From JASHVB01 sp049522565 (GTDB lineage: Bacteria > Pseudomonadota > Alphaproteobacteria > Acetobacterales > Acetobacteraceae), in the NCBI GenBank assembly GCA_049522565.1, contig JBEKNT010000013.1, positions 1 to 39,009 of the forward strand: a stretch of 39,009 bases of DNA. The letters run 5' to 3'. A model generated the notes under the pieces. That model worked only from the letters and a program-made list of their open reading frames with translations. It was not told the origin of the DNA and did no database searches. This document shows, piece after piece, positions 32,922 to 39,009 of this stretch. Position 1 is the stretch's first letter. Every line of letters starts with the position of its first letter. The translations under genes and the position numbers were made by a program.

Positions 32922-33506
32922 TCATGACCGACTCGCATTGAAAGCGGCGGCAACCTCCACCGTTGGCACTACCCCCTCGCGCAGCCAATTGCGAACCTGG
33001 TCGGGATGAGCGATCACAAGCCTGGTCCCGCCCGGCGATGCATCAATCCGCACGCGCGCGCCATCCCCCACGCTCGCGATCCCAGCCATGTCGAAATCGG
33101 CCAGGTTTGCGGTCGCAAGCACGTCGGCCCTTCCGGCGACGGCAACTTCCAGCACGTGCCGATCCTCCGCATCTCGGATTGGGTCAGTACCGCCGCCGGC
33201 CAGGACGTAGGGGAAATCCCCTGCCGGCCCCACCGTCGCGATCGTGCCGATCGCCCGCACCGCGGCATCCGCCACAGCGGGATCGACAGCGAACCGACGC
33301 TCAAGCACGCTTGCCAGACGCTCCAACATCCCGAGCGACACGACAAGCTGAAGAGGCCCGGCAGGGCATGTCGCAGCGCGCACCGCTTCCGCCAGCCATG
33401 GGCTGCTTCCGCCGCACCGTCGGCGTCGTGTACCAAGAAAATCGGCTACCCAGACGTTCAGATCGAAACAGATACGAATGAGTCTGCGGCTCGCGGCACC
33501 GGGCAT
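32922..33506 (-). CDS. PIN domain protein, probable toxin
   Basis: A 194-residue protein with PIN-fold features: an N-terminal strand with a catalytic Asp at 15 (ICFDLNVWVADFLG), a middle helical region, and the second acidic cluster EDRHVLEVAVAGRADVLATA with LADF. PIN proteins of toxin-antitoxin modules are RNases that depend on these acidic residues and magnesium. Length exceeds the usual VapC (about 130), fitting the longer putative-toxin PIN subgroup. It begins 3 bp after the stop of a ribbon-helix-helix type antitoxin on the same strand, the standard order antitoxin then toxin. Target RNA is unknown. Confidence 0.78.
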   Translation of the reverse strand: MPGAASRRLIRICFDLNVWVADFLGTRRRRCGGSSPWLAEAVRAATCPAGPLQLVVSLGMLERLASVLERRFAVDPAVADAAVRAIGTIATVGPAGDFPYVLAGGGTDPIRDAEDRHVLEVAVAGRADVLATANLADFDMAGIASVGDGARVRIDASPGGTRLVIAHPDQVRNWLREGVVPTVEVAAAFNASRS

Positions 33507-33509
33507 CGC

Positions 33510-33857
33510 CTAATGTTCTGCGGTCGCCTGCACAGCTTCGGCCAGGATAGCCTCGTCGGTCACAAGGCATTCTTCGTTTTCCAGGCGCATCGCCTCGGCG
33601 GACCGACGCCGCACAACTTCGTACTGCGCCGACGCTACTGTTCGGGCAATCGCGCGCATCAGGTTGTGTTGCTCCTCCTCCGTGCCCAGCGCCTCGATGT
33701 CGCGTAGGGAGGCGCGGACGGCGGCCGGGAGGGCGAGATAGAAACGCAGCGACGACGCGGTGATGTACGAAGGCGAGCGTCCCTCGCGCGCCGCCGCTTG
33801 GCGCAGCCTGGCAACTGTCGCTGCATCGGCATGGGCGGAAATTGATTGGCCAGCCAT
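33510..33857 (-). CDS. Ribbon-helix-helix type antitoxin
   Basis: From ATG 33857 (MAGQSISAHADAATVARLRQ) the product is 115 residues. The N-terminal part reads like a ribbon-helix-helix DNA-binding domain (SISAHADAATVARLRQAAAR, then SPSYITASSLRFYLALP), followed by an acidic C-terminal region expected to wrap the toxin. The next gene, 3 bp away, is the PIN protein. A 16-base palindrome 11 bases upstream of the start is a natural operator for autoregulation. A GTG two codons upstream (33863) is an alternative start. Family placement is by pattern, not by strong identity. Confidence 0.72.
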   Translation of the reverse strand: MAGQSISAHADAATVARLRQAAAREGRSPSYITASSLRFYLALPAAVRASLRDIEALGTEEEQHNLMRAIARTVASAQYEVVRRRSAEAMRLENEECLVTDEAILAEAVQATAEH

Positions 33858-33867
33858 CGGCACCCGC

Positions 33868-33911
33868 AGAACCTACAGGTTCTATAAGAGAGTCCTCTCC
33901 GGCAGTGGCAA
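33868..33911 (-). promoter_or_regulatory. Promoter-like elements with operator palindrome for the PIN module
   Basis: AGAACCT-AC-AGGTTCT (33868-33883) is a perfect palindrome with 7-bp half-sites around a 2-base centre. On the minus strand it overlaps a TATAGA (33886-33881) that could be a -10 box; TTGCCA at 33911-33906 is a possible -35 box with a rather long 19-base spacer. An antitoxin dimer bound to the palindrome would block this start. The palindrome is seen; promoter assignment is tentative. Confidence 0.5.
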
Positions 33912-34036
33912 GGCCATCGTCTTCGCCGACGCCGTTCTCCGATGTCCGTCGCAGGCAGTCGGCCGGAGGCATGACGCCGCCCTGCCGCCAATGCTACACT
34001 CCCGGGCCAACGAGGAACGCGCCCAAGGAGACCCGC

Positions 34037-35107
34037 ATGGACTTCGGCATCGGCATCGCCACCTCCAGCGATGCGTGGAAGCTGGCGCAGCGCGCCGAGG
34101 AGCTGGGCTTCACCCACGCCTGGTTCTACGACACGCAGATGATCACCGCGGACTGCTTCGTCGCGATGGGTGCCGCGGCGATGAAGACCAGCCGCATCCG
34201 GCTCGGCACCGGCGTGCTGGTGCCGTCGAACCGCATCGCGGCGGTGACCGCCAACGCCTTCGCCACGCTGAACGGCCTGGCGCCCGGCCGCATCGATTTC
34301 GGCGTCGGCACGGGATTTTCCGCCCGCCGCGCCATGGGCCTCGGCGCGATGCGGCTGGCTGACATGGAAGAGTATATCCGCGTCGTCTACGGGTTGCTGG
34401 ACGGCGAGACGGTCGAGACCACCATCGAAGGCAAGCGGAAGAAAATCCGCTTCCTCAATCCCGACGCCAACCTGATCAACACGCGCGATCCGATCCGGCT
34501 GCACGTGTCGGCCTACGGTCCGAAGTCGCAGGCGCTGACGGCCAAGCTGAACGCCGGGTGGAAGACCTTCGTGTCCGACGTGCCGGGCGCGCTGACCGCC
34601 ATCCAGTCGATGCAGCAGAGCTGGGCGCAGGCCGGCCACCCCGCCGGCGACCTGTATGCCACCGCCTGGGCCTGCGGCTGCGTGCTGGAACCGGGCGAGC
34701 CAGCCGACAGCCCGCGCGCCATGGCGCAGGCCGGTCCGCGCGCGGCGGTGTTGCTGCACCGCGCGGCCGACCTCGACATGGAGGGCTGGCAGAACACCTC
34801 CGAGGTACCGGAAACGGTCGATGCCAACGTGCGCGGCTATATCGAGATGGCACGCGGCTTCCAGCCACCGGATGCACGCTACCTGATGAACCACCGCGGT
34901 CATTTCGTGTTCGTCAAGCCGGAGGAGAAGCAGTTCGTCAACGCCGAGCTGATCCGCCGCACCACCTTCACCGCGACCGAGCAGGAGCTGAAGCAGCGGG
35001 TAGAGGCGATGCGCGACGCCGGATGGAGCCAGTTCGTCATCCCGATCACGCCCGGCGAGGAACGCGCCATCGAGGACTGGGCGCGGATCCGGAGGGCCTT
35101 CGCCTGA
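34037..35107 (+). CDS. LLM class flavin-dependent oxidoreductase
   Basis: A 356-residue luciferase-like monooxygenase. It starts MDFGIGIATSSDAWKLAQRA with AAGGAGAC 6 bases before the ATG and carries the family motifs RIRLGTGVLVPSNRIAAVTA near residues 54-73 and GLAPGRIDFGVGTGFSARRA near 83-102. The pattern matches the F420/FMN-dependent group related to methylenetetrahydromethanopterin reductase. It overlaps the next gene by one base (TGATG), so translation of the MFS transporter is probably coupled. The pair suggests uptake or export of the oxidoreductase substrate or product, which is inference. It is distinct from the LLM protein at 1598-2500. Confidence 0.9.
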   Translation: MDFGIGIATSSDAWKLAQRAEELGFTHAWFYDTQMITADCFVAMGAAAMKTSRIRLGTGVLVPSNRIAAVTANAFATLNGLAPGRIDFGVGTGFSARRAMGLGAMRLADMEEYIRVVYGLLDGETVETTIEGKRKKIRFLNPDANLINTRDPIRLHVSAYGPKSQALTAKLNAGWKTFVSDVPGALTAIQSMQQSWAQAGHPAGDLYATAWACGCVLEPGEPADSPRAMAQAGPRAAVLLHRAADLDMEGWQNTSEVPETVDANVRGYIEMARGFQPPDARYLMNHRGHFVFVKPEEKQFVNAELIRRTTFTATEQELKQRVEAMRDAGWSQFVIPITPGEERAIEDWARIRRAFA

Positions 35108-36321
35108 TGGCCGCGCCGCGTTCCGGCAAGCCGACCGAGTACCGCGCGCTAGGTCTGATCTGCGGCGCGCATATGGTGAGCCATTTCCACTACCTCGTGC
35201 TGGTGCCGCTGTTCCCGCTGCTGAAGCAGCGCCTGGGCGTGGACTTTATCGAACTCGGCCTGGCTCTGACGGTCGGCAACGTCGTCTCCGCGTTCGTCCA
35301 GACGCCGATGGGATGGGCGGCGGACCGGTTCGGCGCGCGGCGGGTACTGATCGCGGGGCTGGGGCTGGCGGGCGCCGCGTATGTGGCGTTCGGGGTGCAT
35401 CCGACCTACCCGGGGATGCTGCTGAACGGCGTGCTGCTGGGGGTGGCGAACGGCGTCTACCACCCGTCGGACTACTCGATCCTCGGGTCGGTGATCGAGC
35501 CATCGCGGCTGGGGCGGGCGTTCTCGTGGCACACGTTCTCCGGCTATCTGGGTGGGGCGCTGGCGCCGATGGTGATGCTGGCGCTGACCCATCTGTGGGG
35601 CATGCAGGTGGCGATCGTCGCGGCGGGCCTGCTGGCCTGGGTGGCAGCGGTGCCGCTGCTGGCCGCGGGGTGGCTGGACCGGAACGCCGATACGCGCGCC
35701 GTGGCGGGTGGGCCGGCCGCTATCCCGATGCGCCGGCTGGTGACGCCGGCGGTGCTGGGACTGGTCGGGTTCTTCACCCTGCTCAGCCTGTCCACCGGGG
35801 CGCTGACCAATTTCTCGGTCGTGGCGTTGGTGTCGCTGTACGGCGTGACGCTGTCGGTGGCGAATGCGGCGCTGACCGTTTTCCTGCTGGCCACGGCGTT
35901 CGGCGTGCTGGCGGGAGGCTTCGTCGCCGATGCGACCCGCCGGCATGGCGATGTCGCGGCGGCGGGGTTCGCCGGCGCCGCGCTGCTGATCGGCATCGTC
36001 GGCACGGTCTATCCGGGTGCGGTGCTGCTGGCGGTGTGCATGGGCACCGCAGGGTTCCTGTCGGGCATGATTGCGCCCTCGCGCGATATGCTGGTGCGCG
36101 CCGCGGCGCCGCCCGGAGCGTCGGGCCGGGTGTTCGGCATCGTCACCACCGGGTTCAATATCGGCGGCACGATCGGGCCGATGCTGGGCGGCTGGATCAT
36201 GGACCACGCGATGCCGCGCTTCGTGTTCTATGCGTCGGTGGCGTTCATGCTGATGACGGTGGCGATGGCGCTGGCCAGCGAACGGCGCACGCGGCGGCGG
36301 GAGTTGGTGGCGGCGGAGTGA
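35107..36321 (+). CDS. MFS transporter
   Basis: A 404-residue major facilitator protein with about 12 hydrophobic helices. Motif A appears in the helix 2-3 loop as GWAADRFGARRVLIAG, and a related loop in the second half reads GGFVADATRRHG. The sequence NGVYHPSDYSILG in helix 4-5 resembles the fosmidomycin-resistance/sialate-like branch rather than Bcr/CflA. ATG 35107 overlaps the stop of the LLM gene in a TGATG arrangement. Substrate cannot be assigned from sequence; an aromatic or heterocyclic acid linked to the flavin enzyme is a guess only. Confidence 0.9.
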   Translation: MAAPRSGKPTEYRALGLICGAHMVSHFHYLVLVPLFPLLKQRLGVDFIELGLALTVGNVVSAFVQTPMGWAADRFGARRVLIAGLGLAGAAYVAFGVHPTYPGMLLNGVLLGVANGVYHPSDYSILGSVIEPSRLGRAFSWHTFSGYLGGALAPMVMLALTHLWGMQVAIVAAGLLAWVAAVPLLAAGWLDRNADTRAVAGGPAAIPMRRLVTPAVLGLVGFFTLLSLSTGALTNFSVVALVSLYGVTLSVANAALTVFLLATAFGVLAGGFVADATRRHGDVAAAGFAGAALLIGIVGTVYPGAVLLAVCMGTAGFLSGMIAPSRDMLVRAAAPPGASGRVFGIVTTGFNIGGTIGPMLGGWIMDHAMPRFVFYASVAFMLMTVAMALASERRTRRRELVAAE

Positions 36322-36428
36322 GGTAGAGCCTGGCGTTGCGCCCACCATACGAGGCCACACGACGGGTGCTCGGTGTGGGAGTGGCAGGAAATCCTGCTAC
36401 CGCGATCCATCCGTACCACCATGCCACC

Positions 36429-36620
36429 GTGGAAAAACGTAGCGTAGCCCTGACCCCCATCATCGTGGCCGAGCTGCGCGCGGCCGTGGAGGGTGGCGAT
36501 TACGGCAGCGTCAGCGAGGTGGTGCGCGACGCGTTGCGCGACTGGCGGCTGCGCCGCAAGATCGAGACCCTGGAGATCGAAGGCCCGTCGGAGCACTATG
36601 CGTGGCCGGCACCACCGTGA
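36429..36620 (+). pseudogene. ParD-like antitoxin, C-terminus replaced
   Basis: From GTG 36429 the 63-codon frame encodes VEKRSVALTPIIVAELRAAV then YGSVSEVVRDALRDWRLRR and KIETLEIE, the DNA-binding ribbon-helix-helix part of ParD antitoxins. After KIETLEIE, where family members continue with the toxin-binding tail, the sequence becomes EGPSEHYAWPAPP and stops. That tail overlaps the C-terminal end of an oppositely oriented toxin-like frame, so the two genes meet at a deletion junction near 36580-36600. No ParE toxin follows. DNA binding could persist, but toxin neutralisation should not. Confidence 0.65.
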
Positions 36621-36771
36621 CGATGTTGGCCTGGTCATGCTCTCGCCGGACAGCAAGCACGATGACCGATGGGCGATCCCTGCGGCCCTCTTCCCGGCCC
36701 CTCAGGTGCTCATGATGCCAAAGATACGAATACGCGATCGCCAGGCCAGGTTCTGGCGTCGGGATCGCCAT
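36511..36771 (-). pseudogene. PemK-like toxin fragment, C-terminus lost
   Basis: The minus-strand frame from ATG 36771 reads MAIPTPEPGLAIAYSYLWHH, then GREEGRRDRPSVIVLAV and NIVTVVPATHSAP, which resembles the N-terminal 60 residues of PemK/growth-inhibitor type toxins (EGRxDRP, then TVxPxTH). Beyond about 36589 it runs antisense through the ParD-like gene and becomes arginine- and alanine-rich, with no family likeness. It lies 35 bp downstream of a Phd-type antitoxin on the same strand, the expected operon order. Probably an inactivated toxin; the family assignment is moderate. Confidence 0.5.
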
Positions 36772-36806
36772 GCGCCGGCCGGTCTATCCTGCGTCGAGCA
36801 GTGCGT

Positions 36807-37058
36807 TCAGGTGATCGTGCCCCGCGTCATGGGTGAGGCGGTGATGGCACTGGCCGCTTCCTCGGTCAAATTGACGGCGGCGAAGCTTCGGCGGCTTCCC
36901 TTGAAGCGCTTGAACGCCGCGTACTCCGCCGCGGCGATGACGTAGCCGGTGATGCGCCCGCGGCTCGATACGGCTACAGCCTCCTGCTGGGCAAGGGTCT
37001 GGTAGCGCCCGAAATTCCGGGTGAATTCCGCGGCCGGCACAACCCGTTCTGCGCCCAT
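36807..37058 (-). CDS. Phd/YefM family antitoxin
   Basis: From ATG 37058, preceded by GAGAGGGAGC, the product is 83 residues, the normal size of prevent-host-death antitoxins. It has the N-terminal DNA-binding fold pattern VVPAAEFTRNFGRYQTLAQQ, the short strand AVAVSSRGRITGYVIAA, the helix EYAAFKRFKG and a C-terminal tail rich in Ser, Ala and Thr. A longer in-frame start at 37220 would add a cysteine/arginine-rich segment without family likeness. Downstream is the truncated PemK-like frame, so this antitoxin may now lack its toxin. Confidence 0.8.
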   Translation of the reverse strand: MGAERVVPAAEFTRNFGRYQTLAQQEAVAVSSRGRITGYVIAAAEYAAFKRFKGSRRSFAAVNLTEEAASAITASPMTRGTIT

Positions 37059-37382
37059 GCTCCCTCTCCGGGCGGCTCCCCTGGCTTGGTCTTTCCGGCT
37101 TTGGCGCGTGCGGACCAGCGCAAGGGCGGGACATATTCTCGCGGCGCGGCATTTGCCACCTGTCCGCGCACCGCGGGCCGGTGCAAAGGGTCGGATGCGG
37201 CGGTTCATGCCAGAGGACATTGCTAGCGCCGCTTTGGGTGGAATCCGGTCCTACGGGCTTCGCCGCTCAGCCCAGTTTCCAGTCTGCATCGAACTTTCGG
37301 TTCCGGTGCTACCGGACCCCCAATAAGCGGCCCTATTGGCCGCGATCAGGACTCTATCTTCCATGGGGCCAACTGCAGCCGC
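37059..37382. other. Intergenic stretch with a small hairpin (37327-37343)
   Basis: No gene is apparent. On the minus strand, about 40 bases after the patatin stop, GCGGCC (37343-37338) pairs with GGCCGC (37332-37327) around AATAG and is followed by TTATTG. It is a weak candidate terminator for the patatin gene. Confidence 0.35.
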
Positions 37383-38300
37383 CTACATATAACGCCGCAG
37401 CATCGGTAGCGCCTCTTCGACGCAGGTGCGACCTTCCACAATCGCCTCCTTGGCCCGGTTGAACTCCATCAAACCGATGTTGCGCAGTCGCGGGACCAGC
37501 ATCACGTGTGGCGGCTCGCCGGCGAGACGGGTGCGCGTGATGTGGTCCTGCATAATGTTGATGGCGTTGGCAAGAACATCGAAATATCCCGGTGTTGACG
37601 GTCCGCGCGGCAGCAGCCGCGGGGCGATTTGCGCAGCCTGCTCGCGCACCGCTGCCGGCAGTTGGCTTAATACCCGACCGAGGAGTTCGCTCGGCACAGG
37701 CTCGGCCGTTGCTGGCGCGTCAGGCTCGGTTTCGAACCGCCGTCCCAACAGGTCGCCATTGAGATTGACCGCGATAATCACCTCCGCCCCAAGCGCACGA
37801 CAGACCGAAACCGGGACCGGATTGGCAAGGCCGCCGTCCAGCAGCCATTTGTCGCCAATCCTGGCCGGGCTGAAGATTCCGGGCAGCGCGATTGACGCAC
37901 GCACCGCCTCGTGGATCGGACCGGACTGCAGCCAGATCTCGCGGCCGGTAATGAGATCAGTGGCGACTGCTGCATAAAGCTTGGCATAACTCTCGATTGA
38001 CCCTGCGATCCCGAGCCCGCGCAGGAATTCGACCACCAATTTGCCTTCGATCAGTCCGCCGCTCGAAAGCCGAAAATCCATCAGCCCGACAATCTCCCGC
38101 CAAGTCACGGCCTCCGCCCACTGCCGCAGTTTGGTCAGTTGTCCGGCCACATAGGCCGCCCCGACCAACGCGCCGATCGAGGTCCCGCAAACGATGTCGG
38201 GCTCGATGCCGGCCTCGATCAATGAGTCGATGATACCGATGTGTGACCATCCACGGGCAGAGCCGCTTCCGAGTGCGAGGCCGATACGGGGACGTTGCAT
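37383..38300 (-). CDS. Patatin-like phospholipase family protein (RssA-like)
   Basis: A 305-residue patatin-fold hydrolase of the RssA type. The oxyanion-hole loop is at residues 11-17 (GSGSARG), the nucleophile elbow GTSIG at 39-43 with Ser 41, and the catalytic Asp 155 in LLDGGLANPVPVSV; together these form the Ser-Asp dyad. Such enzymes release fatty acids from phospholipids or acyl-glycerols. A C-terminal region with ARTRLAGEPPHVMLVPRLRN-like sequence follows the catalytic domain. No membrane helix or signal peptide is seen. It stands alone, between toxin-antitoxin debris and an IS66 fragment. The dyad is intact, so activity is expected; the substrate is unknown. Confidence 0.93.
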   Translation of the reverse strand: MQRPRIGLALGSGSARGWSHIGIIDSLIEAGIEPDIVCGTSIGALVGAAYVAGQLTKLRQWAEAVTWREIVGLMDFRLSSGGLIEGKLVVEFLRGLGIAGSIESYAKLYAAVATDLITGREIWLQSGPIHEAVRASIALPGIFSPARIGDKWLLDGGLANPVPVSVCRALGAEVIIAVNLNGDLLGRRFETEPDAPATAEPVPSELLGRVLSQLPAAVREQAAQIAPRLLPRGPSTPGYFDVLANAINIMQDHITRTRLAGEPPHVMLVPRLRNIGLMEFNRAKEAIVEGRTCVEEALPMLRRYM

Positions 38301-38369
38301 GGCATGGCGCTTCCGCGGTTCTCGGGGCGAGACGAAGCAAGGCGACGCACGATACAGATTCGGTTGAGC

Positions 38370-38630
38370 TTACGTCAGCGTGACCGCCCGACGAGCACGC
38401 CCAGTTGGTGACCGGTTGACTTCGTTGCGCCCGGTCCGAGCGTAGCGCCAAGGCATCAGCTCGTCGAGCCGCGTGATCTTGTGATCTGCGATCCAGCCAA
38501 GGACGTCGGTGAGCCACGCTTGGGGATCAACGGCGTTGAGTTTGGCGGTCTCGCTCAGCGTATAGGCGATGGCCGCGGCCTTGCCGCCACCTTCCGAACC
38601 GATGAAGGCGTCACCACACAATCTATTCAA
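38370..38630 (-). pseudogene. IS66 family transposase, C-terminal fragment
   Basis: The 86-codon frame carries SEGGGKAAAIAYTLSETAKL, then NAVDPQAWLTDVLGWIADH and RLDELMPWRYA, the conserved C-terminal domain of IS66 TnpC. The catalytic core and N-terminal part are absent, and no tnpA or tnpB genes adjoin. The remainder after RYARTGRNE is not family-like and may be read into flanking DNA. Confidence 0.85.
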
Positions 38631-38864
38631 AATCGTACGCTAAGCCGGCTTCCGTCAACTTGGCCGCCATTCGCAAACGAAGGTTCATGGGTCGGCAGTT
38701 GACAGTCAAGCTGACCCCACGACCCGACCCTGCCATCAGTTGATGCTGTGGCGAGTGACAGTTGCCTGATTCATTGCTCCGGCGATCGCCAGCCATGATT
38801 CGTCGCCGTCCTATAGTGGGGCCAGGATTTTGCCGTCGGGAAGGTGGTGGGGTGTCTGGTCTTT

Positions 38865-38883
38865 TTTCCTAGGAAATGATACT
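38865..38883 (+). promoter_or_regulatory. 12-bp palindrome next to a -10-like GATACT
   Basis: TTTCCTAGGAAA (38865-38876) is a perfect palindrome, followed after one base by GATACT (38878-38883), similar to a -10 hexamer, 35 bases before the ATG at 38918. It may be an operator for the gene that runs off the window. No good -35 box is visible. Confidence 0.4.
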
Positions 38884-38917
38884 CTACCGCTCCAGGAGCC
38901 TGCCAGGAGCGCGTCGC

Positions 38918-39009
38918 ATGCCCCACCCGTCCTCACTCGTCTGCAAAACCGCCGCCCCAGCCAGCCCGCCGGCGGTCGAACCCCCATCGCCCCCGCCCGC
39001 CGCCAAGCA
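38918..39009 (+). CDS. 5' end of an unknown gene, cut by window edge
   Basis: ATG 38918 has AGGAG (38905-38909) at 8 bases and opens a frame that continues to the last base: MPHPSSLVCKTAAPASPPAV, then a proline-rich EPPSPPPAAK. Only 30 codons are visible. The direct repeat CAGGAGCCTGC/CAGGAGCG upstream duplicates the ribosome-site word. No family can be named from this N-terminus; the region between 38631 and 38917 otherwise shows nothing recognisable. Confidence 0.5.
   Translation, partial: MPHPSSLVCKTAAPASPPAVEPPSPPPAAK

Noticed and set aside
32596..32988. Minus-strand open frame of 130 codons
   Set aside because: It overlaps the 3' end of the PIN gene, has no ribosome site and is low-complexity Arg/Ala/Ser-rich, as expected of a chance frame in GC-rich DNA.

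Overview
The window is GC-rich (third codon positions are almost all G or C) and carries a gene mix typical of soil or water Alphaproteobacteria. Individual genes (citrate synthase, a stand-alone HpnG-like phosphorylase, a TamB-type protein, a KGG-repeat stress protein, LLM-type flavin oxidoreductases) and the style of the dispersed palindromic repeats fit Rhodospirillales, most likely Acetobacteraceae. That placement is an inference from protein resemblance; there is no rRNA or tRNA in the window to confirm it.

Layout. 1-12080 is a catabolic block: an MmgE/PrpD protein, an acyl-CoA dehydrogenase/LLM oxidoreductase pair, a family 9 glycosyltransferase, a zinc alcohol dehydrogenase, a Bcr/CflA exporter with a tiny divergent membrane ORF, then a 1024-residue fusion of HcnA-, HcnB- and HcnC-like domains divergent from a dihydropyrimidinase/D-hydantoinase. 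12401-13456 is a scar of two broken insertion sequences (ISL3 and IS630). 13590-16971 holds an SbmA/YddA-type ABC exporter with a DUF1499 lipoprotein and a divergent protein of unknown function. 17470-20185 holds a KGG stress protein, an amidohydrolase and an unknown protein, separated by palindromic repeats. 20186-21102 is a gene-poor stretch whose first part is AT-rich and contains three DnaA-box-like 9-mers in 32 bp. 21165-26046 holds gltA with a clear terminator, a degenerate HtrA-like protein, an orphan branched-chain amino-acid type binding protein and an HpnG-like phosphorylase. 26047-32034 holds a TamB-family giant, a double PRC-barrel protein and a slipin. 32922-37058 holds toxin-antitoxin genes (one intact PIN/ribbon-helix-helix pair and two truncated modules fused tail to tail) around an LLM/MFS operon. 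37383-39009 holds an RssA-like patatin, an IS66 remnant and the first codons of a further gene.

How genes work together. Several pairs are translationally close and likely co-transcribed: acyl-CoA dehydrogenase then LLM; DUF1499 lipoprotein then ABC exporter (7 bp apart); LLM then MFS (TGATG overlap); antitoxin then PIN toxin (3 bp apart). The hydantoinase and the amine/amino-acid oxidase fusion face away from each other across 38 bp, suggesting a shared hydantoin or D-amino-acid route (inference).

The most striking theme is the density of palindromic repeats. At least six unrelated families sit between genes, and one, with 53-bp arms, lies in frame inside the coding region of the HcnABC-like fusion, where it adds roughly 50 to 60 residues between two conserved segments. 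No CRISPR array, prophage or complete transposon was seen.
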